Source: Streptomyces formicae
Lineage (GTDB): Bacteria > Actinomycetota > Actinomycetes > Streptomycetales > Streptomycetaceae
DNA length: 64,000 nt
NCBI RefSeq assembly: GCF_002556545.1
Contig: NZ_CP022685.1
Span: 2,046,001-2,110,000, forward strand
Direction: 5' to 3'
The notes under the pieces were generated by a model. That model was not told where the DNA came from and made no database searches. It saw only the letters and a list, made by a program, of their open reading frames with translations. Below are positions 1 through 9,713 of this stretch, one piece after another. The stretch's first letter is position 1. Each line of letters opens with the position of its first letter. The position numbers and the translations under genes were made by a program.

Positions 1-302
1 AGCCGCGCCTGCTGCCCGTCGAGCACGAAGCCCTCCACCGCCGCCGCGTACTCGGGCCGCGTGTAGAACCGCCACCCGCCCGCCACGAGACGCAGCTCGA
101 AGCCCCGCTTCTGCACCGTGTACTCGTCGGCGAGCTCCCGCAGCGCCTCGGCGACCTGGCGCCTGGGCCGCTGCAGGATCTTGGCGAGGTGCTCCTCGGT
201 GGCGGGCTCGTCCACCACCATCAGGACGGCCTCCAAGGCGGGCCGCAGCTCCAGCTCGGCCACGGCACCGGCAAGCTCCCCCACGGGACTCTGCTCGCTC
301 AC
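1..302 (-). CDS. scpB: Segregation and condensation protein B, C-terminus outside window
   Basis: This is the kleisin-associated winged-helix subunit of the bacterial SMC-ScpAB condensin, which compacts and helps segregate the chromosome. About 100 N-terminal residues are visible, beginning with a GTG codon whose last two bases overlap the TGA of scpA (a GTGA overlap), so the two are translationally coupled. The visible part has the family's first winged-helix region: a leucine-rich helix, then a run about opening a locus, and the segment RGFELRLVAGGWRFYTRPEY, typical of ScpB. The gene runs off the left edge, so the second winged helix is not seen. Identification is firm because of this motif and the adjacent scpA. 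Confidence 0.93.
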   Translation of the reverse strand, partial: MSEQSPVGELAGAVAELELRPALEAVLMVVDEPATEEHLAKILQRPRRQVAEALRELADEYTVQKRGFELRLVAGGWRFYTRPEYAAAVEGFVLDGQQAR

Positions 303-1246
303 GCCTTCTCCTCCATCGGCTCGGGGGCCCGGTCGAACTCGTCGGTCACGGTCGGCTCCGCCGCGCCGTCCCCGCCGGTCCACCGGACCATCAGCTCGCC
401 CAGCGGGTCCTCCTGGTCCAGGGCGACGGCCTTCTCCCGGTACAGCTCCAGGAGGGCCAGGAAGCGGGCGACGACCGTCAGGGTGTCCCCCGCGTCCTCC
501 ACGAGCACCTGGAAGCTGACCTCCCCGCACTCCCGCAGGCGGGCGACGACGAGGCCCGCCTGCTCGCGTACGGAGACCAGCGGGGCGTGGATGTGGTCCA
601 CGTACACCTGCGGCTTGGCGCGCGGCTGCATGGCCTTCACGGCGAGCTTGGCGAACCCCTCCGCGCCGATGCTGATGACGACCTCGGGCAGCAGCTCCGC
701 GTGGTGCGGCTCCAGGCCCACGGTCCGCGGATAGCGCCGGGCCTCGTCATCGAGGCGCCCGCTGAAGATGTCCGCGATCCGTTTGTACGCGCGGTACTGC
801 AACAGCCGCGCGAAGAGCAGGTCCCTGGCTTCCAGCAGCGCCAGATCGCCCTCGTCCTCGACCTCGGCGGCGGGCAGCAGCCTGGCCGCCTTCAGATCGA
901 GCAGGGTGGCCGCCACCACCAGGAACTCGGTCGTCTGGTCCAGGTCCCAGTCGGCCCCCATGGCCCGGATGTGCGCCATGAACTCGTCGGTCACCTTGGA
1001 CAGCGCGACCTCGGTGACGTCGAGCTTGTGCCGGGAGATCAGCTGCAACAGCAGATCGAAGGGCCCTTCGAAGTTCGCGAGCCGCACCGTGAAACGCCCG
1101 TCGTCGGGCTCGGGTGCCACCGGTTCCGGCTCCACAGCCTCCGGCTGCGAGTCCGGCTCCGGCTCCGCGGGAGCCTCCCCGGGCCCACGGCCCAGAGCAC
1201 GGCGTCTGCCGGACGGGGGCGGTGCGGAGTAGTCGTTCGTGGCCAT
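299..1246 (-). CDS. scpA: Segregation and condensation protein A (kleisin)
   Basis: ScpA is the kleisin that bridges the two SMC ATPase heads and carries ScpB. The protein has 315 residues. The first 50 or so are a Pro/Glu-rich, probably disordered tail. The family core starts near residue 52 with VRLANFEGPFDLLLQLI and HKLDVTEVALSKVTDEFMAH, the diagnostic N-terminal ScpA motif, followed by ATLLDLKAARLLP. The C-terminal winged helix lies around residues 210-285. It sits directly upstream of scpB with a 4-base overlap and directly downstream of the small RHH-like gene and parA, so all four probably share one transcript. The long acidic N-terminal tail is common in actinobacterial ScpA. Confidence 0.95.
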   Translation of the reverse strand: MATNDYSAPPPSGRRRALGRGPGEAPAEPEPDSQPEAVEPEPVAPEPDDGRFTVRLANFEGPFDLLLQLISRHKLDVTEVALSKVTDEFMAHIRAMGADWDLDQTTEFLVVAATLLDLKAARLLPAAEVEDEGDLALLEARDLLFARLLQYRAYKRIADIFSGRLDDEARRYPRTVGLEPHHAELLPEVVISIGAEGFAKLAVKAMQPRAKPQVYVDHIHAPLVSVREQAGLVVARLRECGEVSFQVLVEDAGDTLTVVARFLALLELYREKAVALDQEDPLGELMVRWTGGDGAAEPTVTDEFDRAPEPMEEKA

Positions 1247-1264
1247 CAGGCGGGAACGCTACCC

Positions 1265-1855
1265 TTACCGCCCGCGCAACCGTCGTACGAGAATGCTCGC
1301 GTCCCCGCGCGACTCCAGGTCGGCGAGGACGACGGCGACCGCCTCGCGCACGATGCGCCCGCGGTCGACCGCGAGCCCGTGCTCGCCGCGCAGCACGAGG
1401 CGCGCGTGCTCCAGGTCCATCAGTTCCTCGGCGGAGACGTACACGGTGATCTTCTCGTCGTGCCGCTCACGCCCGCTGGGGCGCCGGTTCGCCGCCCTGG
1501 CCCGCCGCCGTGCCTGCGCGGTCGACGAGCCGGACTTGCCGCCGCCCTGGGTGGCCGAACCTTCCTGCGCCGGGGCCGCGCGGCGCCCGGCACCCTTCTC
1601 GCCCTCGGCGGCCGCGGCGCGGCTGCGCGACTCGGCGCCCGACTCCGCGTCCGTGGCCGCGTGTTCGGCGGGGTCACCGCCGTCGCCCTGCGCGGCGGCG
1701 TCGTCCGTGGCCGCGGCCTCGTCGCTCTCGCCCGCGGGCCCCGGCACGCGCGCCTCGCCGTTGGCCGGGCGCCGCGGAGACGACGACTGGAGCGCCATCC
1801 CCCCGGTCGTACGGAACAGCTCGTCGGCCCCGGGCAGACTCACTCGGCGTGACAC
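1265..1855 (-). CDS. Hypothetical protein with ribbon-helix-helix-like C-terminus, ParA neighbour
   Basis: A 196-residue protein in two parts. Residues 1 to about 128 are low-complexity, rich in Ala, Gly, Arg, Glu and Pro and probably disordered. The last 68 residues look folded: a short strand (KITVYVSAEELMDLE), a helix, then a second helix (RGRIVREAVAVVLADLE), the order expected of a ribbon-helix-helix DNA-binding dimer. It starts with GTG at 1855 inside the end of parA (16-base overlap); a GTG at 1843 in a GTGA overlap is an equally plausible start. Position immediately after a ParA ATPase suggests a centromere-binding or partner role, by analogy with ParA/RHH pairs. That function is inference; the RHH fold is read by eye. 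Confidence 0.75.
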   Translation of the reverse strand: MSRRVSLPGADELFRTTGGMALQSSSPRRPANGEARVPGPAGESDEAAATDDAAAQGDGGDPAEHAATDAESGAESRSRAAAAEGEKGAGRRAAPAQEGSATQGGGKSGSSTAQARRRARAANRRPSGRERHDEKITVYVSAEELMDLEHARLVLRGEHGLAVDRGRIVREAVAVVLADLESRGDASILVRRLRGR

Positions 1856-3012
1856 CGGGCGAGCACCTCCCTGGCGAGCTGACGATAGGCGGCCGCGCCG
1901 ACCGAGTTGGAGGCGTACGTCGTGATGGGCTCACCGGCGACCGTGGTCTCCGGGAAGCGCACCGTGCGCCCGATGACCGTGTGGTAGACGTGGTCGTCGA
2001 AGGCCTCGACCACGCGCGCGAGCACCTCACGGCTGTGCACCGTGCGGGAGTCGTACATGGTCGCGAGGATGCCGTCGAGCTCCAGGTCGGGGTTGAGCCG
2101 CTCCTGGACCTTCTCGATCGTCTCGGTCAGCAGGGCCACACCGCGCAGCGCGAAGAACTCGCACTCGAGCGGCACGATCACCTTGTGAGCCGCCGTCAGG
2201 GCGTTCACGGTGAGCAGGCCGAGCGAGGGCTGACAGTCGATCACGATGTAGTCGTAGTCCTGCATCAGCGGCTTCAGGGCGCGCTGCAGCGTGGACTCGC
2301 GGGCGACCTCGCTCACCAACTGCACTTCGGCGGCCGACAAGTCGATGTTGCTGGGCAGCAGGTCCATGTTCGGGACCGCCGTCTTCAGGAGCACCTCGTC
2401 CGCGGACATGCCGCGCTCCATGAGGAGGTTGTAGACCGTCAGGTCCAGCTCCATCGGGTTCACCCCGAGGCCCACCGAGAGCGCGCCCTGCGGGTCGAAG
2501 TCGACGAGCAGGACCCGGCGTCCGTACTCCGCGAGGGCCGCGCCCAGGTTGATGGTCGACGTCGTCTTGCCGACGCCGCCCTTCTGGTTGCACATCGCGA
2601 TGATCTTCGCGGGACCGTGGTCGGTCAGCGGGCCCGGGATCGGGAAGTACGGCAGCGGGCGCCCCGTGGGACCGATGCGCTCGCGGCGCTGACGGGCGGC
2701 GTCCGGCGCGAGCGTGGCCGCGTACTCCGGATCGGGCTCGTACTCGGCGTCGGGGTCGTAGAAGTGCCCCTGGGGCAGTTCCTCGTAGTCGGCGAGGTGG
2801 GTGTGGGTGTTATCGCCACTCCGGTCGCCGGCCATGGCGTTCACGTGATGGCCATCCATGCTCTGGGGTGCTGACTGTGTCGGCTGGGGGCTCTGCCGGG
2901 CTTCGAAGGTGCGGACAGCGACCGAGCCGACGGCCTCGAGCCCCACGGGTCCTTGGCCCCGCTCAGAGGTTCCTGGTTGACCACCCCCGGGAGCAAATGT
3001 CGACTCATTCAC
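1840..3012 (-). CDS. ParA/Soj-family chromosome-partitioning ATPase with long N-terminal extension
   Basis: A deviant-Walker ParA/MinD ATPase of 390 residues. The family core begins near residue 135; KGGVGKTT at 144-151 is the deviant Walker A with both signature lysines, VLLVDFDPQGALSVGLG is the A' motif and YDYIVIDCQPSLGLLT the Walker B. Such ATPases bind DNA non-specifically and move or position a partner complex. Residues 1-134 are an acidic, Pro/Tyr-rich extension not needed for the fold. The GTG start is supported by AAGGAGG 11 bases upstream. No ParB gene is adjacent, and the origin-proximal parAB pair is normally elsewhere, so this is probably a second, orphan ParA. Its neighbours, an RHH-like protein and scpAB, point to a role in chromosome organisation. 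Confidence 0.92.
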   Translation of the reverse strand: MNESTFAPGGGQPGTSERGQGPVGLEAVGSVAVRTFEARQSPQPTQSAPQSMDGHHVNAMAGDRSGDNTHTHLADYEELPQGHFYDPDAEYEPDPEYAATLAPDAARQRRERIGPTGRPLPYFPIPGPLTDHGPAKIIAMCNQKGGVGKTTSTINLGAALAEYGRRVLLVDFDPQGALSVGLGVNPMELDLTVYNLLMERGMSADEVLLKTAVPNMDLLPSNIDLSAAEVQLVSEVARESTLQRALKPLMQDYDYIVIDCQPSLGLLTVNALTAAHKVIVPLECEFFALRGVALLTETIEKVQERLNPDLELDGILATMYDSRTVHSREVLARVVEAFDDHVYHTVIGRTVRFPETTVAGEPITTYASNSVGAAAYRQLAREVLARCHAE

Positions 3013-3359
3013 AAGTCGTCTTACCTCCTTGGTGACCAGGAAATTTCTCGATAGGTCAGCGTGGCGCCATGCCGACGGTTGGCGACTCTATGGCGTGTCA
3101 CCGGTCCACAGCAACACAATCCGCCGGACCGGACCCGATGTGTCGGCAACGGAACACCCTGATGTCAAGGGCGTGCGGCATGCCATCGGCACGTTTCAGG
3201 GGTGGGCGAAACGGTTAAATGGTTACGTTCAAGGCGAGTTGAGCGTGTCCACACTGATACGCATACGGCCGGACCCCTCTCAAGGTCCGGCCGCTGGCGT
3301 GAGATTGACGACTCTCGTTGACGAAAGTGTCGGAGACTGACCGAAGTCAGTCACCCGGG
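3013..3359. other. Intergenic region between parA and ald, no gene supported
   Basis: 347 bases between the parA start and the ald stop. The part near 3013-3230 is expected to carry the parA-operon promoter (minus strand); no clear -10/-35 pair stands out. Two hairpins lie near the ald end and are listed separately. A 103-codon open frame on the plus strand (3029-3340) lacks a ribosome site and recognisable protein features and I do not believe it. Confidence 0.6.
3266..3352 (-). terminator. Two stacked hairpins downstream of ald
   Basis: Nearest the ald stop is GACTGAC(cgaa)GTCAGTC at 3335-3352, eight bases past the stop codon. Further out is a perfect 10-bp stem CGGCCGGACC/GGTCCGGCCG with an 8-base loop at 3266-3293. 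Neither has a long U tract, as is usual for Streptomyces terminators. Confidence 0.65.
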
Positions 3360-4475
3360 TCAGCCGAGGAGCGTCTCGATCTCGAGGTGCTCGAGACCGT
3401 GGGCCTCGGCGACCTCCTTGTAAACGACCTTGCCGTCATGGGTGTTGAGACCCAGGGCGAGCGCCGGGTCGCGGCGCAGGGCCTCGACCCAGCCGCGGTT
3501 CGCCAGCTCGACGATGTACGGCATCGTCGCGTTGGTCAGCGCGTACGTGGAGGTGTTGGGCACCGCGCCGGGCATGTTGGCGACGCAGTAGAAGACCGAG
3601 TTGTGGACCGGGAAGGTCGGCTCGGCGTGCGTGGTGGCGTGCGAGTCCTCGAAGCAGCCGCCCTGGTCGATCGCGATGTCGACAAGGACACTTCCCGGCT
3701 TCATCCGCGAGACGAGCTCGTTGGTGACCAGCTTCGGGGCCTTGGCACCCGGGATCAGCACGGCGCCGATGACGAGGTCGGCGTCGAGGCAGGCCTTCTC
3801 CAGCTCGAAGGCGTTGGAGACGACGGTCTGGATCTTCGTGCCGAAGATCTTGTCCGCCTCCTTGAGCTTGTTGATGTCCTTGTCGAGCAGGGTCACGTGG
3901 AAGCCCATGCCGATGGCGATCTGCGCGGCGTTCCAGCCGGAGACGCCGCCGCCGATGACGACGGCCTTGCCCGCGGCCACGCCCGGGACGCCGCCCGGCA
4001 GGACACCGCGGCCGCCCTGGGCGGCCATCAGGTGGTAGGCGCCGACCTGCGGGGCCAGACGGCCCGCGACCTCGGACATCGGGGCGAGCAGCGGGAGCGC
4101 GCGGTTCGCGGTCTCCACGGTCTCGTACGCGATGGCGGTGGTGCCCGACTCCAGGAGCGCGTCCGTGCACTCCTTGGACGCGGCCAGGTGCAGGTAGGTG
4201 AAGAGGGTCTGGTCCTTGCGCAGGCGGTGGTACTCCTCCGCGATGGGCTCCTTGACCTTCAGCAGCAGGTCGGCGGTGGCCCAGACCTCATCGGCGGTCT
4301 CCAGGATCTTCGCACCGGCCGAGACGTACTCGGCGTCCGTGATCGAGGAGCCCACACCGGCGTTCCGCTCGATGACGACCTGGTGGCCGTGGCGCACCAG
4401 CTCGTGCACGCCGGCGGGGGTGATGGCCACCCGGAACTCGTTGTTCTTGACCTCGCGGGGGATGCCGACCTTCAT
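3360..4475 (-). CDS. ald: Alanine dehydrogenase
   Basis: Catalyses reversible NAD-dependent oxidative deamination of L-alanine to pyruvate and ammonium; in streptomycetes it supplies nitrogen and pyruvate when alanine is abundant. The 371-residue length is exactly that of the family. It starts MKVGIPREVKNNEFRVAITP, the invariant N-terminus; LLKVKEPI carries the pyruvate-binding Lys, and VVIGGGVSGWNAAQIAIGMG near residue 170 is the NAD-binding Rossmann loop followed by LLDKD. DIAIDQGGCFEDSHATTHA is the late conserved motif. A TAGACT hexamer at 4580-4585 (minus strand) in the 145-base upstream gap could be a -10 element, but no good -35 pairs with it. Two hairpins follow the gene. Confidence 0.96.
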   Translation of the reverse strand: MKVGIPREVKNNEFRVAITPAGVHELVRHGHQVVIERNAGVGSSITDAEYVSAGAKILETADEVWATADLLLKVKEPIAEEYHRLRKDQTLFTYLHLAASKECTDALLESGTTAIAYETVETANRALPLLAPMSEVAGRLAPQVGAYHLMAAQGGRGVLPGGVPGVAAGKAVVIGGGVSGWNAAQIAIGMGFHVTLLDKDINKLKEADKIFGTKIQTVVSNAFELEKACLDADLVIGAVLIPGAKAPKLVTNELVSRMKPGSVLVDIAIDQGGCFEDSHATTHAEPTFPVHNSVFYCVANMPGAVPNTSTYALTNATMPYIVELANRGWVEALRRDPALALGLNTHDGKVVYKEVAEAHGLEHLEIETLLG

Positions 4476-4620
4476 CGTGGATCACGGTCCTTGGCTCAGG
4501 GGATTTCTCGGGCAATGCAACACAGACCGGTGCACACGAGGGCGCAACGGGAGACACCACGGATGTACGCGGCGGAGCCAGTCTAATGAAGGATTTCTCG
4601 CTGTCTAGCCTTCCAATACT

Positions 4621-6714
4621 TCAATCTTCTGTAGATGCACTACGGATTTCGCAGGCGGAAGGCTGTGCTCCACCGTTCGATTCAAGCCTGGCGGCCGCGG
4701 GGATCTCCGTTCCCAGCATGCGCTCGGCCGCGCCCCTGTGCAGCCGGGCGGCCGCCGGGTCGCCGAGCCGGTCCAGGGTGTCGGCGAGCCGGAGCTGCAA
4801 CGCGGCCTGCAGCCGCACGTCCTTGGCGTGCCGCGCCCACTCCACCGCTTCCTGGCAGGTCCGCAGCGACTCCTCGGGACGCCCCGCGTACTCCTGGACC
4901 CGCGCCATCTCGCTCAACGCCCGTGCCTGGGCCGCCACGTCCCCGTTCTTGCGGTGCCCGGTGACGGACGAACTCCAGTTGCGCAGGGCCTCTCCGTAGC
5001 GGCCCGCATAGGTGTGCACCGCGCCGATCCGGCCGTAGATCCTGGCGGCGTCGGCGCGCTCGTCGCGCGCGAGCCGCTGGGCCAGCGCCCTGCCGTACCA
5101 GTCGGAGGCCCTCGGCCAGTCCCCCAGCTCCTGGTAGGCGCCGCCTACGGATTCCATCGCGCGCGCGGTCGCGTACGGATCACCGGCCGCCCGCCCCGCA
5201 TCGAGCGCCGCCCGGTAGCGGACCAGCGCTTCCCGCGTACGTCCGGTCTGGGCGTCCAGGTCCGCGAGGTTCAGGAGCGCGGCGGCCTGCTCGCGCGGCA
5301 GGTTCCGCCGCTCGGCGACGTCGAGCACCAGACGGTGGATCCCGTAGAGCACCGGGGCCGCGTCCTCCGTGCCCCGGTGCGCGACCAGGGCCCTGACCAG
5401 CGCGGCCATCAGGCGCCGCGCGAGGGTGTCGAGCTCCCCGTCGGCCACCGCGATCCTGGCGGCGGCGAGCAGCGCGGGCTGCCGGATCCACAGCCACTCG
5501 GCGGCGGCCGCAGCGGAGGGGAAGCGCAGCGCCCGGGGCAGCCCCGCGAGCTTCTTGCGGGCAGCGGATCCCTCCGGCTCCGTGACCGCCCGGCAGGACT
5601 GCAACAGGCGGACGGTCCGCTCCAGCATCCGGGCCCTGGCCAGCTGGACCTCGGCGGGCCTGTCCTGGCTCTCGGTGCGGGCGCGCAGGAGCGGCACCAG
5701 ACAGCCGGGCACCTCGTACTGCGGCAGCGGCGAGTCCACGGCGCGCACCAGGCCGAGCGCCACGAAGTCGTCGAGGGTCGTGCGGGCCGCGGAGACCGAG
5801 CAGCCCGCGAGCGCGGACGCGGTGTGCGGGTCGACGTGGCCCGCGGGGGCCAGCGAGAGGAATCGCAGTATCCGCGCGGCGGGCCCGGGCAGCGAGGCGT
5901 ACGTGTGGTGGAAGACACGTGCGAGGGCCGATCCCTCGTCCGGCATGTCGTGCACCTGCTTGGCCAGATCGGCGACGGCGGCCTTGGGCCGCACCGAGAG
6001 CCAGCCACCGGCGAGGACCAGCGCCTCGGGGTGCGCCTGGCACGCCTCGACCAGGGACTCGGCCGAGCGCGGGTCGACGGTGATGCGCACGGGCCCCGAC
6101 GCCCTGGCGAGCAGCTCGACGGCGGCGCCCTTGTCCAGGCCGCCGAGCGTGCACGGCCGTACGTCGGGGATGCCGGTGAGCGGCCCCTCGGAGACCGCGA
6201 CGACCAGGCAGTCGGGGGTGTCGGGCAGGAGCGGGTCGACCTGTTCCGCGTCGGCCGCGTCGTCGAGCAGGAGCAGCGCCCTGCGGTCGGCGAGCGCGTC
6301 CCTGAGGGCGGCGGAGAGGTCGTCCTCGCAGGCCCCGGGCGGCGCGGGCACGGCCAGCGCGTCGAGCAGTTCGCGGGCGGTGCGCTCGGTGGGGACCCGG
6401 GCGCCGTCGGGTTCGGTGAGGCGGGCGCGGAGCACCCCGTCGGGGTAGTCGTCCGCCAGCTGCCGCGCCAGTTCCACGGCGAGCGAGGTGCGGCCCGAGC
6501 CGGGGCGTCCGGCGACCAGCAGGACGCGTGCCCGGGGTGCCTTGCGGCCCGAGAGGGTGTCGAGTCCCGCCCGGTCGATGTCGGCACGGAGTTCCTTCAA
6601 CTCCCGGCGTCTGCCCACGAACTGAGCCTTGGTCGGCTGGGCCGCGGCACTCGCGGGCGACGGCACAGCGCCACCCGCCGCCGCACCGTCCGTGTCGACC
6701 GCCTGATCCGTCAC
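4621..6714 (-). CDS. STAND-type ATPase-like protein with C-terminal TPRs
   Basis: A 697-residue cytoplasmic protein with the architecture of the AfsR/STAND group but without an N-terminal SARP or other effector domain. FVGRRRELKELR at 32-43 is the usual entry motif, followed by a P-loop GRPGSGRTS at 69-77 and a Walker B-like stretch RALLLLDDAAD near 150. A winged-helix-like region follows (about 270-340), then helical repeats; clear TPRs occupy about 475-680 (LNLADLDAQTG, AYQELGDWPRA, VHTYAGRYGEAL, RVQEYAGRPEESL). The P-loop lysine is replaced by arginine, so ATP turnover may be weak or lost. Related proteins act as signal-responsive switches or scaffolds; the partner here is unknown. Downstream of it on the same strand is ald, 145 bases away. 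Confidence 0.8.
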   Translation of the reverse strand: MTDQAVDTDGAAAGGAVPSPASAAAQPTKAQFVGRRRELKELRADIDRAGLDTLSGRKAPRARVLLVAGRPGSGRTSLAVELARQLADDYPDGVLRARLTEPDGARVPTERTARELLDALAVPAPPGACEDDLSAALRDALADRRALLLLDDAADAEQVDPLLPDTPDCLVVAVSEGPLTGIPDVRPCTLGGLDKGAAVELLARASGPVRITVDPRSAESLVEACQAHPEALVLAGGWLSVRPKAAVADLAKQVHDMPDEGSALARVFHHTYASLPGPAARILRFLSLAPAGHVDPHTASALAGCSVSAARTTLDDFVALGLVRAVDSPLPQYEVPGCLVPLLRARTESQDRPAEVQLARARMLERTVRLLQSCRAVTEPEGSAARKKLAGLPRALRFPSAAAAAEWLWIRQPALLAAARIAVADGELDTLARRLMAALVRALVAHRGTEDAAPVLYGIHRLVLDVAERRNLPREQAAALLNLADLDAQTGRTREALVRYRAALDAGRAAGDPYATARAMESVGGAYQELGDWPRASDWYGRALAQRLARDERADAARIYGRIGAVHTYAGRYGEALRNWSSSVTGHRKNGDVAAQARALSEMARVQEYAGRPEESLRTCQEAVEWARHAKDVRLQAALQLRLADTLDRLGDPAAARLHRGAAERMLGTEIPAAARLESNGGAQPSACEIRSASTED

Positions 6715-6871
6715 GGGCCACGCTCCCGTCCGCCTGCACGAACCCGCCGGGACTCCGGGCGGGACGCTTTCAGAGCCTAGTTCAGGCCCCGTGGCCCTCC
6801 CGGCCGCGCGGCGCGCGCAAGTCGCCCGATCGGATCAGTGGATCGTCACACCGCAGGCGTCGACGGCGCTT

Positions 6872-7498
6872 TCACACCTCGAAGGGGCGGGCCGGCCACG
6901 GCGCCTCCGCGGGGCGCAGCGCGTCGACGCCGTCACCCTTGAGGGCGGCGTACAGCGAGAGGGCACCCACCACGAGGCAGTTGTTGTGCAGCTCGCCCCC
7001 GAGCACGCCGCGCACGAGCTCCTCCAGCGGGATCCTGGCGAGCTCCATGTCGGCCTCCTCCTCGGAGACCTCGAAGCGCTCGCCCTCGGCCTCGGAGAGG
7101 TCACGCGCGAGGAAGACGCGCACGGCCTCGTCGCAGCCGCCCGGCGTGGTGTAGACGTCGGTGAGGACCCGCCAGTCCTCGGCCTTGACGTGCGCCTCTT
7201 CGTAGAGCTCGCGCTGGGCGGCGTGCAGCGGGTTCTCGCCGGGGACGTCCAGGAGACCCGCGGGGATCTCCCAGAGCTTCTGGCGGACGGGGTGGCGGTA
7301 CTGGCGGATGACCAGGACGCGGCCCGCGTCGTCGAGCGCGAGGACGGCCACCGAGCCGGGGTGGACCTGGTAGTCGCGGTGCGCGACGGTCCCGTCGGGC
7401 ATGACCACGTCGTCGGTACGCACGGAGGTCTTGTTCCCGACGAACGGCGTCCGGCTCGCCGTGACCTGCCACTCCTCGGCGGTGTCCTTGATCGTCAT
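6872..7498 (-). CDS. NUDIX hydrolase, ADP-ribose pyrophosphatase type
   Basis: Probably cleaves ADP-ribose or a related nucleoside-diphosphate sugar to AMP and ribose 5-phosphate. The 208-residue protein has the ADPRase hallmark LWEIPAGLLDVPGE followed by the Nudix box core AAQRELYEE near residues 100-125; the usual EExG glycine is replaced by His (EEAHV). An RQYRH motif ahead of the box fits ADPRase rather than MutT. The open frame continues far upstream over pyrG antisense, but the true start is the ATG at 7498, preceded by GGAGG at 10 bases. It lies 86 bases downstream of pyrG on the same strand, so it may be partly cotranscribed with it. Confidence 0.9.
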   Translation of the reverse strand: MTIKDTAEEWQVTASRTPFVGNKTSVRTDDVVMPDGTVAHRDYQVHPGSVAVLALDDAGRVLVIRQYRHPVRQKLWEIPAGLLDVPGENPLHAAQRELYEEAHVKAEDWRVLTDVYTTPGGCDEAVRVFLARDLSEAEGERFEVSEEEADMELARIPLEELVRGVLGGELHNNCLVVGALSLYAALKGDGVDALRPAEAPWPARPFEV

Positions 7499-7531
7499 GT
7501 CGTCCTGTCCTCCCACGCACACAAGCGGAAA

Positions 7532-7565
7532 CCGGGGCACGCGCCTCGAAAGGCACGCACCCCGG
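7532..7565 (-). terminator. Hairpin between pyrG and the NUDIX gene
   Basis: CCGGGG and CCCCGG arms flank an inner CCT/AGG pairing 20-50 bases beyond the pyrG stop. It looks like an intergenic attenuator or weak terminator; no U tract follows. Confidence 0.45.
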
Positions 7566-7584
7566 CAACCGTACAACCCTGGTG

Positions 7585-9270
<1,686 letters not shown>

Positions 9271-9713
9271 AGGGGGGCTCCCGTGGTCGCGGTCTGGAGG
9301 TGCGTTCCGGCGCCCTCACCAGGGATTCGGGGAGGCGCCGTCGCTGCGGTTCGGGGGTTCTATGACCACCGGCTCACGGGCTACCAGGGTATCAGCGACG
9401 GGGCGGGCCCGCTTCCGGCCACGCTCCGCCACGAGGCGCGCACATCTCGGTCACGAGACCCGCACGCCCCTCTTCCTGCCCCGCGCACCGCCTCTCACCA
9501 GGCGCTCACCCGTTCGGCGTAGCCGCGTTGTCCAGAGGGGCGCGCAGATCACTAACGTGCGTCGTATCCTGCTCGGACACTCGCTGCCGAGCCCCCTCCG
9601 GCACACGGCATCACCCCGCCCTGCACCCGGAACAAGCGCTCGTCAACGATCACTTGACCGCTGACCAGTAAGCGCCCCGCGGGGCGAACGTGGCCGTTCG
9701 ACTGGAGATGCAC
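9271..9713. other. Divergent intergenic region between pyrG and the GH15 gene
   Basis: About 440 bases that should hold promoters for pyrG (minus) and the GH15 gene (plus). I see no coding region here that is not a shadow. A 14-base palindrome CGCCCCGCGGGGCG at 9673-9686 sits just ahead of the GH15 start and could fold over its translation start region. No confident sigma-factor sites. Confidence 0.55.

Noticed and set aside
3029..3340. 103-codon plus-strand frame between parA and ald
   Set aside because: No ribosome site, no protein motif, and it overlaps the terminator hairpins and the parA promoter region.
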